Source of the DNA: Desulfobacterales bacterium
GTDB taxonomy: Bacteria > Desulfobacterota > DSM-4660 > Desulfatiglandales > JALVZP01
Direction: 5' to 3'
Length of the DNA: 9,782 nucleotides
Assembly (NCBI GenBank): GCA_027064285.1
Contig: JAMOPX010000120.1
Location: forward strand, 1-9,782
Shown here: positions 1 to 5,353 of the stretch, piece by piece
Layout of the letters: each line of letters starts with the position of its first letter
How positions within the stretch are numbered: position 1 is the stretch's first letter
Position numbers and translations under genes: made by a program
The notes under the pieces: generated by a model
Databases searched by the model: none
What the model was told of the DNA's origin: nothing
Seen by the model: the letters and a program-made list of their open reading frames with translations, nothing else

Positions 1-394
1 GAAAGAACCTCTTAGTAAACCTTACAAGTTCTGTGGCAATCTTTTTTCCTCTGAGATCTTCTAAGCTTTTTATGTCAGAGTCTGCCCTTACTGCCAAAAC
101 CCATCTTGCAGGCTTATTGCTTGTTTTTGAATAAACGAGCTCCTCTATCACCACTACATCACTTTCATTCTCTTCTATCCAGTCTCTTCCTGTTATGCCT
201 GCATCCAGTGTGCCATTTTCCACATATCTGGACATCTCCTGCGCCCTGCATATACTGCACTCTATTTCTTCATCATTTATGTCTGGAAAGTAGCTCCTAC
301 TGTTTACACTTATCTTCCAGCCAGATTTTTCAAAAAGATTTATCGTGGCATTTTGAAGACTTCCCTTTGGAATCCCGAGTTTTAGCTTTTTCAT
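1..394 (-). CDS. hisG: ATP phosphoribosyltransferase HisG, N-terminal part (3' end outside window)
   Basis: HisG catalyses the first, feedback-controlled step of histidine synthesis: ATP plus PRPP gives phosphoribosyl-ATP, in the cytoplasm. The visible 131 codons begin MKKLKLGIPKGSLQNAT, the typical family opening (GIPKGSL). They continue through SRSYFP (residues 32-37), AQEMSRYVENGTLDAGITGRDW (about 51-72; the periplasmic-binding-protein-like lobe with the G-x-T-G-R-D-W signature) and LVYSK (86-90). The frame is open to the window edge. From memory the segment resembles the long form with a C-terminal regulatory domain found in Desulfobacterota, but that domain would lie outside the window, so long versus short form cannot be decided. 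The ATG (394-392) overlaps the hisI stop as ATGA, implying translational coupling; an AGAGG lies about 10 bases upstream. Last visible gene of the aro-his operon. Confidence 0.96.
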   Translation of the reverse strand, partial: MKKLKLGIPKGSLQNATINLFEKSGWKISVNSRSYFPDINDEEIECSICRAQEMSRYVENGTLDAGITGRDWIEENESDVVVIEELVYSKTSNKPARWVLAVRADSDIKSLEDLRGKKIATELVRFTKRFF

Positions 395-771
395 TTCTTA
401 TATACCTCTTCTGGATCAAATATTTTTTTCCCAACAATCTCTACGGTTCCGTCCTGATTTACCTTTCTGTAAAAGCATGTGTCATAGCCCATGTGGCAGG
501 CAGCTCCTCCTATCTGCTCTACCTGAAAAAGCACTGTATCATTGTCACAGTCTACAAATACTGCCTTTATCTTCTGCACATTTCCAGAGCTTTCTCCTTT
601 GTGCCAGAGCTCGTTTCTGGATCTGCTCCAAAAATGGGTTTCTCCTGTCTCAAGACTCTTTTTCCAAGCCTCTTCATTTATGTATGCAAGCATAAGGACT
701 TTGCCTGTTTTGTAATCCTGAACAATTGCCGGCAGCAATCCATTTCCTTTAGAAAAATCAAGCCTTAGCAT
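391..771 (-). CDS. hisI: Phosphoribosyl-AMP cyclohydrolase HisI (monofunctional)
   Basis: This 126-residue enzyme opens the purine ring of phosphoribosyl-AMP, the third step of histidine synthesis. The sequence shows the family core: HFWSRSRNELWHKGESSGN (about 46-64), then DCDND at 74-78, which gives the Asp74/Asp76/Asp78 metal site. Cys75, Cys92 (in GAACHMG) and Cys99 (in YDTCFYR) are the expected zinc ligands. Length matches the stand-alone form; there is no HisE (pyrophosphohydrolase) domain fused at the C-terminus, unlike in enterobacteria. The ATG at 771-769 lies inside the end of aroA (14-base overlap), with GGGAG about 10 bases upstream; another ATG at 776-774 is out of frame. The stop overlaps the hisG start as ATGA. 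HisI next to HisG within an aro operon suggests joint expression of aromatic and histidine synthesis. Confidence 0.97.
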   Translation of the reverse strand: MLRLDFSKGNGLLPAIVQDYKTGKVLMLAYINEEAWKKSLETGETHFWSRSRNELWHKGESSGNVQKIKAVFVDCDNDTVLFQVEQIGGAACHMGYDTCFYRKVNQDGTVEIVGKKIFDPEEVYKK

Positions 772-2044
772 AGCATGTCTTCTCCCATACTTCCCAAAAA
801 TCCGGGAATGATTTTTTTACACATTCTGCTCCTTTTATCTTTATTCCTTCTATTCTCAGGCCAGCAACAGCAAAACTCATTGCAATGCGATGATCGTTGT
901 ATGTCTCTATTTCTGCTCCATGAAGGCCTTTTCCACCTGTGCCTTCTATAAGAAGACCGTTTTCTATCTCTTTTATTTTGCCTCCTATCTTGCTGATCTC
1001 ATTTATAAGCGCCTGAATTCTATCTGATTCCTTTCCCCTTAGATGACTTATATTTCTTATAATTGTCTTTCCGTTTGCAAAAAGAGCCACTACAGCAAGG
1101 GTTGGAACCTGATCTGGCATGTCGTTCATATCCACATCCACCCCTATAAGTTCATGACTTCCTTTTAAAGTAAGTCCTACAGCATCCCTTTCCCATGTAC
1201 ATCCCATTTTTTCCAAAACACTCAAAAATCCTATATCAGGCTGTTTTGAATTTGGATACACATTTACCACACTCATCTTTCCTGCTGTAACCGCTGCTGC
1301 TGCCCAAAAATATGCAGCACTTGAAGCATCTCCTTCCACAGTAATATCCATTGCTCTATATGGCTGTGGTGGAATCCTGAAAAGCCTTAGGTCCTCTGTT
1401 GCGCCGTAATTTATACCATACCGCCTCATCATCTCAAGGGTAAGTCTTATGTACGGTTTTGAATAAGGCGGCTCTTTTATAACAAGCTCCATTCCATATT
1501 TCAAGCAAGGACCTACCATAAGAAGTGATGAGATAAATTGACTACTCGGTGCTTTTGGAAAGAGAAAAAGTCCTCCTACCATAGGTCCTTTTATTATCAC
1601 TGGAAGATACCACTCCTTTTCCAAAAATTTCACCTCTACTGCGCCTTCCATAAGGGCCTTGAGTAGCTCTTCCATAGGCCTTTGTTTTATCCTTTCATCC
1701 CCTGTGATAAGCACCTCTTTTTTTGAAAGCGCTGCAAAAGAACACAAAAATCTTGCTGTTGTTCCAGAGTTTCCAACATATACCTCGGTTCTTTCCTGAG
1801 GAGGATTTATCCTTCCATTTGTACCTTTTATATTAAGTCCATCGTCTTCTTCCCACATCTCTACTCCCAGTTTTTTTAAGGCATCCATCGTATAGATGGT
1901 ATCTTCTGAATAGAGCACATCCCTTACAGTGCTTGTACCAAGCGCAAGGGCAGAGATAAAAAGAAGTCTATGGGTTATACTTTTTGAGCTGGGCACATAC
2001 ACAGCACTATCTACTTGAGGATGTGTTTTTATCTCCTTGATCAT
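758..2044 (-). CDS. aroA: 3-phosphoshikimate 1-carboxyvinyltransferase (EPSP synthase)
   Basis: EPSP synthase transfers the enolpyruvyl group of PEP to shikimate-3-phosphate, step 6 of the shikimate pathway. The 428-residue length is normal. Motifs in order: SKSITHR (20-26, Lys21 and Arg26 bind substrates), GNSGTTARF (91-99, PEP loop), RIKQRPMEEL (118-127), APSSQF (165-170), EGDASSAAYF (237-246), MPDQVPTLA (309-317, Asp311 in the place of the E. coli catalytic Asp313), RGKESDR (336-342), NDHRIAMS (383-390) and the C-terminal KKSFPDF (about 410-416). All key residues are present. In the PEP loop the E. coli Pro101 position is Phe99, with Thr-Ala at the 98-99 positions of E. coli, so the loop differs from the classical GNAGTAMRP form. 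The ATG overlaps the aroE stop as ATGA and has a strong Shine-Dalgarno (AAGGGGGAG). The 3' end overlaps hisI. Confidence 0.97.
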   Translation of the reverse strand: MIKEIKTHPQVDSAVYVPSSKSITHRLLFISALALGTSTVRDVLYSEDTIYTMDALKKLGVEMWEEDDGLNIKGTNGRINPPQERTEVYVGNSGTTARFLCSFAALSKKEVLITGDERIKQRPMEELLKALMEGAVEVKFLEKEWYLPVIIKGPMVGGLFLFPKAPSSQFISSLLMVGPCLKYGMELVIKEPPYSKPYIRLTLEMMRRYGINYGATEDLRLFRIPPQPYRAMDITVEGDASSAAYFWAAAAVTAGKMSVVNVYPNSKQPDIGFLSVLEKMGCTWERDAVGLTLKGSHELIGVDVDMNDMPDQVPTLAVVALFANGKTIIRNISHLRGKESDRIQALINEISKIGGKIKEIENGLLIEGTGGKGLHGAEIETYNDHRIAMSFAVAGLRIEGIKIKGAECVKKSFPDFWEVWEKTCYAKA

Positions 2045-2874
2045 CTAATCTCCCCCTTAAGAAAAGAAATCACAGTCTCTTTCATAATATCAATCGGCGC
2101 TTGTTTTCCTGTCCAGAGTTCAAATTGTTTTGCTCCCTGATATACAAACATATCCACTCCTGAGATTGTTTCACATCTCTTTTTTCTTGCCAGCTTTAGA
2201 AAAGCTGTTTCCATAGGATTGTATATAATGTCCATAACCACTGGCTTTTTTTCAAATATACTGTCAGGCAGTAGAGGCATCTTTTCAATTTCCGGATACA
2301 TACCCAAAGGTGTTGTTTGAATAACTATGTTAAAATCTCCTTTTATATCAGGAAAAGGATAAAATTGAGCTTTCAGCTCCTTAGCCAGTGCTATCCCTCT
2401 TTGCTCTGTTCTGTTGGTGATACTTATCTCTGCTCCTTCTTCTTTTAGGGCAAAACCTATAGCCCTTGAAGCTCCTCCAGCTCCTATTATAAGCACCTTT
2501 TTTGCCCTGAGATCTTCTATCCTGCTCTTTAATGCCATAAGTGCTCCATATGCATCTGTATTGTATCCAATTACTTTTTCACCTTTGTTTACCAATGTAT
2601 TTATCGCACCTATGCTTTTTGCCATAGGATCAAGTTCATCTACATACCTACATATCTTCTCCTTGTGTGGAATTGTTATACTAAGCCCTTTTATTGAAAG
2701 GGATTTTATCCCAGCAACTACTCCTTCTACCTCTTTGCACGGAAAGTAAAGATATATGGCATTTATCCCAAGCTCCTCAAATGCCCTATTATGCATAACA
2801 GGGCTTAAGCTGTGAGAAAGAGGAAATCCTATTATGCCAAATACCTTGGTTTCAGGATTAATCTTCACTAACAA
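2041..2874 (-). CDS. aroE: Shikimate dehydrogenase (NADP+)
   Basis: AroE reduces 3-dehydroshikimate to shikimate with NADPH, step 4 of the pathway. The 277 residues fit the family. Shikimate-site residues are seen in GFPLSHSLSP (16-25; Ser22 and Ser24), IPHKE (68-72; catalytic Lys71), AINTL (Asn92), NTDAYG (Asp107 as the catalytic partner of Lys71) and YQGAKQFELWTG (245-256; Gln246 and Gln250). The nucleotide-binding half has GAGGASRAIG (131-140) and NRT (154-156), the latter typical for binding the NADP 2'-phosphate. There is no ATG at the start: codon 1 is TTG (2874-2872) and codon 3 is GTG (2868-2866). GGAG at 2880-2883 is 5 bases before the TTG and 11 before the GTG, so I chose TTG, with GTG the alternative. 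The start lies within the end of aroD (17-base overlap); the stop overlaps aroA as ATGA. Confidence 0.96.
   Translation of the reverse strand: MLVKINPETKVFGIIGFPLSHSLSPVMHNRAFEELGINAIYLYFPCKEVEGVVAGIKSLSIKGLSITIPHKEKICRYVDELDPMAKSIGAINTLVNKGEKVIGYNTDAYGALMALKSRIEDLRAKKVLIIGAGGASRAIGFALKEEGAEISITNRTEQRGIALAKELKAQFYPFPDIKGDFNIVIQTTPLGMYPEIEKMPLLPDSIFEKKPVVMDIIYNPMETAFLKLARKKRCETISGVDMFVYQGAKQFELWTGKQAPIDIMKETVISFLKGEIR
2050..2058 (-). promoter_or_regulatory. Strong ribosome binding site of aroA
   Basis: On the minus strand the bases read AAGGGGGAG, 5 bases before the aroA ATG. The site lies inside the last codons of aroE. It is the strongest Shine-Dalgarno in the operon, which suggests aroA translation does not depend only on coupling to aroE through the ATGA overlap. 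Confidence 0.7.
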
Positions 2875-3544
2875 TCCAACTCCATATCTTTTTTAAAACA
2901 TGGGCACTTATCTGCCCTGGTGCTGCCTTTTCTTTTAAAGAAGCATAAGTCCATGGACTGCCAAAAGCTGTGCACATTATTCTGCTCACTCTTCCATAAG
3001 GTCCCATAGCAAAAGAAATAAGTTTATAACCAATTTTGCTGTATTTTTCCACCAAATTTAAAAACAAAAGATTATCTTCCCAGCTATCAGCATATCCTAT
3101 TAATTTTAGGATGTCTGCTTCCAAGCTGACAAGTCTTTCTGCATATTCATACAAAAGCTCTTTTTTTACAGGATTAAAAAAATGCTTTGATAGCACTATT
3201 TTTGTCTTTTCTTTTTTCTTTAAAATTTCATTTCTTAATTCATCTTTTATCTCGTATTCCACATCCACATAATCAGCTCCAAGTAGAATAGCTTCCTTTA
3301 AGACCTCAATTCTCTCTTCATCTCTTACATTCTTTTTTAATCCCCCTTCTTCAGCTCTTCTGTATGTCACAAGAATAGGGACATTTCTTTTTTCTAAAAT
3401 CCTTTTCAGATCAAACTCCTTCATTGAATCAAGCCTTATCTCCACAATGTCAGCTATATTTTCTGTCTCTTTTATCTTTCTTATGGCATCTTCTGTGCCC
3501 TGAGCAAGAATAGAAACACATATCCTCCACGGAATCATTATCAT
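2858..3544 (-). CDS. aroD: Type I 3-dehydroquinate dehydratase
   Basis: This cytoplasmic enzyme dehydrates 3-dehydroquinate to 3-dehydroshikimate through a Schiff base on lysine, step 3 of the shikimate pathway. At 228 residues it has the class I TIM-barrel length. Visible active-site residues are EIRLD (Glu35, Arg37), TYRRAEEGG (Arg62, Glu66), SKHF (His121), ILKLIGY (Lys147, the Schiff-base lysine), SRIM (Arg188) and APGQIS (Gln211). Spacings (His-Lys 26, Arg-Gln 23) closely match the Salmonella enzyme (27 and 23). The ATG at 3544-3542 overlaps the stop of the upstream binding-protein gene as ATGA; a second in-frame ATG two codons on is possible. The Shine-Dalgarno is poor (AAGGGG is about 13 bases away), so translation probably relies on coupling. 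It feeds AroE directly downstream. Confidence 0.95.
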   Translation of the reverse strand: MIMIPWRICVSILAQGTEDAIRKIKETENIADIVEIRLDSMKEFDLKRILEKRNVPILVTYRRAEEGGLKKNVRDEERIEVLKEAILLGADYVDVEYEIKDELRNEILKKKEKTKIVLSKHFFNPVKKELLYEYAERLVSLEADILKLIGYADSWEDNLLFLNLVEKYSKIGYKLISFAMGPYGRVSRIMCTAFGSPWTYASLKEKAAPGQISAHVLKKIWSWIVSED

Positions 3545-4794
3545 GGCAGCTCTATATCCCCTTCTGATATGGTAATTGGAAACACAGGGACCCTAATTCC
3601 TGGTTTTTTCCACTGAAATATACATGCTATTGCTGATTTCTTAGGGTCATATCCAAATATGAGCTGATGCTCTTTTGAAAACCTTATCCTTCCTATAACT
3701 CCATTCATATCTATCTTTTCCAGCTCTTTTACCACCTTATCAGCATCTTTTGTTCCTGCTCTCTCCATTGCCTTTACAAGCACATACACAGCATCATATG
3801 CACATCCAGCACCATGACAGCTGAGCTTTTTTCTTAGCTTTTCTCCCCAAAATTCTCCATATCTTTTGTTAAATTCTACAGACTTGGAGATCTGTTTTAC
3901 AGGAATAGGTCCTGGTTCAAGCACAAGTAAAAGAAGCTTTTCAACTGCTCCAGCTGTAGCATTCCAGGCATATTCAGGCGCTACCGGACTTATGATTCCA
4001 GCTAAAAGAGATCTTTTGCACATAGAATGAAATTGTTTTATAAGGATGCCTGACCCTGGCATATCAAAAAAGGCAAGTGTTATGCTCACTCTTTTTAGTC
4101 TGATCTTAAAGAGAGATGAAGAAAAGTCTTTGCTTCCCATAGGATATATATCAAATCCTTCTAATTTCCAGTCATTCTTTTTAAGCCACATCTTTATGGC
4201 ATTTCCTGTCTCCTTTGTCCAAAGCACATCTTGCGCAAGGATATAAGCCCTTTTTGGAATATGTTTCTTTTTGGAAAGATAATCTAAGAGGTTTGTAAAG
4301 TAGGACACCACACATCTTGCATCTATACTGAGCCTGAACATATACTTATATTTCTGATAGTTCTGCTTCATCTTTTTTTCAAAATCAGGGGTAAGGGCAA
4401 TAGTGCAAATATAGGGGATCTTGTATTTTGCTATAAGATCCATTGAAGCAAGAAGCACTTCAGATCTGCTTGCTCCTACCACAATCGCATCAGGCCTTTT
4501 ATCTAAGATAAGCTTTTCAACAGCCATAAGGGCATCATATACAGGGACTCCTGCTTCTGCTCCTCTGGTATCCAATGCATATGCCTTTAGCTTATGATAA
4601 CCATCTTTTAGTCTTACTCCTCCTTTTTTATTTATTTCATAAACTGCAAGCTGAACAGCTCTCCAGGCATCTCTTCCTTCAATGCTTCCTAAGCCAGTAG
4701 GAACACCTATGATAATAGGACTGTTTGCTGCGTATAGGATATTTGCCCAGATAATAAATAAAATAAATAATATGGACATTATTATCCTATTCAT
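3541..4794 (-). CDS. Periplasmic ligand-binding protein of the branched-chain amino acid (LivK/Peripla_BP_6) type
   Basis: A 417-residue secreted solute-binding protein. Residues 1-23 are a Sec signal peptide: Arg3, a long hydrophobic stretch (about 4-20), likely cleavage after Ala22 or Ala23. There is no lipobox cysteine, so it should be free in the periplasm. The mature part opens IIIGVPTGLGSIEGRDA and AVQLAVYEINKKGG, the hallmark of this family, followed by VVGASRSEVLLA (105-116; the usual ligand-contact loop), then a second lobe (about 160-270) and a return to lobe 1 with CAYDAVYVLVKAMERAG (331-347). These proteins normally deliver amino acids, amides or aromatic acids to an ABC importer, but no permease or ATPase is adjacent. 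It is instead coupled by ATGA to aroD and followed by aroE and aroA. The ligand is unknown; an aromatic or amino acid is only a guess from context. A GGAAAGGG ribosome site precedes the ATG. Confidence 0.88.
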   Translation of the reverse strand: MNRIIMSILFILFIIWANILYAANSPIIIGVPTGLGSIEGRDAWRAVQLAVYEINKKGGVRLKDGYHKLKAYALDTRGAEAGVPVYDALMAVEKLILDKRPDAIVVGASRSEVLLASMDLIAKYKIPYICTIALTPDFEKKMKQNYQKYKYMFRLSIDARCVVSYFTNLLDYLSKKKHIPKRAYILAQDVLWTKETGNAIKMWLKKNDWKLEGFDIYPMGSKDFSSSLFKIRLKRVSITLAFFDMPGSGILIKQFHSMCKRSLLAGIISPVAPEYAWNATAGAVEKLLLLVLEPGPIPVKQISKSVEFNKRYGEFWGEKLRKKLSCHGAGCAYDAVYVLVKAMERAGTKDADKVVKELEKIDMNGVIGRIRFSKEHQLIFGYDPKKSAIACIFQWKKPGIRVPVFPITISEGDIELP

Positions 4795-4969
4795 CTTTAT
4801 TTCCCTTTCCTATGCTAAAGGCATCAGCAATATAGTCTCCAAGCACAGTACATTTCCTTTCGCCTGTAATGTATATAATGGGATCTATTTTCTTAGGATC
4901 TGGCTTTCCTTCTTTAAGACAGTTTTCACTTACAGAAATCCACGCCAGAAAGCTCATAAGCTTCAGCTA
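4787..4969 (-). pseudogene. C-terminal remnant of a flavin reductase-family (flavoredoxin-like) protein
   Basis: The frame opens after a TAG at 4969-4967 and runs to a TAG at 4789-4787. From the ATG at 4957 it encodes 56 residues: MSFLAWISVSENCLKEGK, then PDPKKIDPIIYITGERK, and finally LGDYIADAFSIGKGNKDE. I recognise the end of FMN-binding flavin reductases, which read roughly (S)H-MFL-E-V-VDE-CL-DGKPD-KKIDPLIY, then LGE-ADAFS-GK. Family members are about 150-200 residues, so at least two thirds are missing; upstream the homology stops at about 4969 and I found no continuation in the other frames. The 3' end is intact and overlaps the binding-protein gene by 8 bases, so the two were once adjacent genes of one operon. 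The ATG has no good ribosome site, and a working product is unlikely. Recognition is by eye from remembered family features. Confidence 0.72.
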
Positions 4970-4973
4970 TGGG

Positions 4974-4993
4974 ATGAATGGCGTATCATTCAT
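4974..4993. promoter_or_regulatory. 7-bp palindrome (ATGAATG/CATTCAT), possible operator or element-end hairpin
   Basis: The plus strand reads ATGAATG, a 6-base centre GCGTAT, then CATTCAT, a perfect 7-bp inverted repeat. It lies 1 base downstream (in the minus direction) of the TATAAT at 4995-5000, where transcription of the binding-protein/aro operon could begin, so a repressor site is possible. It also lies at the breakpoint where flavin reductase homology ends, so it could instead be the subterminal hairpin of the left end of an IS605-type element. The sequence alone does not decide. Confidence 0.35.
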
Positions 4994-4994
4994 T

Positions 4995-5000
4995 ATTATA
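4995..5000 (-). promoter_or_regulatory. Candidate -10 box (TATAAT) for the binding-protein/aro/his operon
   Basis: A perfect TATAAT on the minus strand, about 200 bases before the binding-protein start and just before the flavin reductase remnant. No good -35 box is seen 16-18 bases upstream (the best reads AAGGAT or AGGATT), and the region is AT-rich, so chance is possible. It is the best promoter candidate between recB and the operon. A second, weaker candidate is TTGATA on the minus strand around 5075-5080 with poor -10 matches 18 bases on. Confidence 0.3.
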
Positions 5001-5029
5001 AGCCGCCTGTTCGAAAAATCCTTTTAAAC

Positions 5030-5112
5030 AAGCTTATATATTTTTAAATAGTAGATAGAATAATAATATAACCAATATCAAAATGCAATTGAGAAGATAC
5101 AGATATAAGCTT
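5030..5112. repeat. 10-bp perfect inverted repeat (AAGCTTATAT / ATATAAGCTT) around an AT-rich spacer
   Basis: AAGCTTATAT at 5030-5039 is repeated in inverse orientation as ATATAAGCTT at 5103-5112, with 63 bases between. A third partial copy (CATAAGCTTC) lies at about 4955-4963. Apart from this repeat and a possible tnpB start at 5083, I see no gene or known site in 5001-5114. In AT-rich DNA a 10-bp repeat may be chance; it could also be a leftover of mobile-element structure. Confidence 0.4.
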
Positions 5113-5114
5113 AG

Positions 5115-5306
5115 GGAAAATTTTTTTGGTGTCTGCACTGTGGCTATAGTGATGATGCAGACATTAACGCTGCGAAAGTGATATTGCAGAGAGGGTTGGC
5201 TATCCTTAAAAGCTCTACCGCTGGGCTGGCAGGAAGTGACGCCCGTGGAGAGGGCACTGACTGCCGGAACTGCCTTTGGGCAGGTCTACGAGTCATTCCT
5301 CATTGA
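5115..5306 (+). pseudogene. C-terminal remnant of an IS200/IS605-family TnpB (RNA-guided nuclease / OrfB)
   Basis: This plus-strand frame, opposite to all intact genes here, encodes CLHCGYSDDADINAAKVI, then LQRGLAILKSSTAGLAGSD. That is the second CxxC of the TnpB zinc finger, the last RuvC motif (Asp in DADINAA), and the conserved R-G-L-A-I-L and T-A-G-L-A-G tail. A TAG at 5112-5114 closes the frame upstream, so about 85-90% of a normal ~400-residue TnpB is missing. After SDARGEGTD the frame runs to a TGA at 5304. A family-like tail (about SSLKRESLDF) appears in another frame ending at 5348-5350, and an ETGIPRL tail in the third ending at 5326, so a frameshift near 5255-5265 is likely. Upstream, MQLRRYRYKLRE (from 5083, different frame) loosely resembles a TnpB N-terminus. 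The protein cannot be active; the DNA overlaps the omega-RNA region. Confidence 0.8.
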
Positions 5307-5343
5307 AACGGGAATCCCTCGACTTTAGTCGTTGGAGGGTCAA
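5205..5343 (+). ncRNA. Likely remnant of the omega RNA (reRNA) scaffold / right end of the IS200/IS605 element
   Basis: In IS200/IS605 elements the 3' end of tnpB and the right end encode the omega RNA, whose guide lies just past the element tip. Here GAAACGGGAATCCCTC leads into a hairpin: CCCT and CGAC (5316-5323), loop TTTA (5324-5327), GTCG, a TTGG bulge and AGGG (5328-5339). It is followed by GTCAA, a usual tip, at about 5343. This is the typical right-end form of the family; the TTGG bulge suggests decay from a perfect stem. The 5' limit is a guess. The bases after the tip lead straight into the end of recB in antisense, so any guide would match recB. Whether it is transcribed is unknown. 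Confidence 0.55.
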
Positions 5344-5353
5344 AAATTAGAGG

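Larger units (their letters stand above)
4970..5343 (+). mobile_element. Probable internally deleted IS200/IS605 (tnpB-only) element remnant
   Basis: The right boundary at about 5343 is supported by the tnpB tail and right-end hairpin. The left boundary is inferred: flavin reductase homology on the other strand breaks off at about 4969, a palindrome lies at 4974-4993, and a TnpB-like N-terminus may start at 5083. If so, this would be a ~375-base deletion derivative that kept both ends and lost most of tnpB. No tnpA (Y1 transposase) is present. No terminal inverted repeats or target duplication are expected for this family, so the ends cannot be proven from this copy. Between recB and the flavin reductase remnant this is the only explanation I see for the gene-free stretch. 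Confidence 0.45.

Noticed and set aside
106..768. 220-codon plus-strand open frame
   Set aside because: It lies antisense to hisG and hisI, whose protein matches are unmistakable; its Cys/Leu/Ser-rich product resembles no family and has no ribosome site that I can see.
5009..5021. GTTCGAAAAATCC, looks like a tRNA T-arm
   Set aside because: The T-stem does not pair, and no anticodon or acceptor arm can be folded around it.
4682..5047. 121-codon plus-strand open frame spanning the binding-protein start and the intergenic region
   Set aside because: It is antisense to the signal peptide of the binding protein and to the flavin reductase remnant, and its product is not recognisable.
5316..5339. 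Hairpin as a rho-independent terminator of recCB
   Set aside because: No run of T follows it in the minus direction, and the sequence is explained better as the IS200/IS605 right end.
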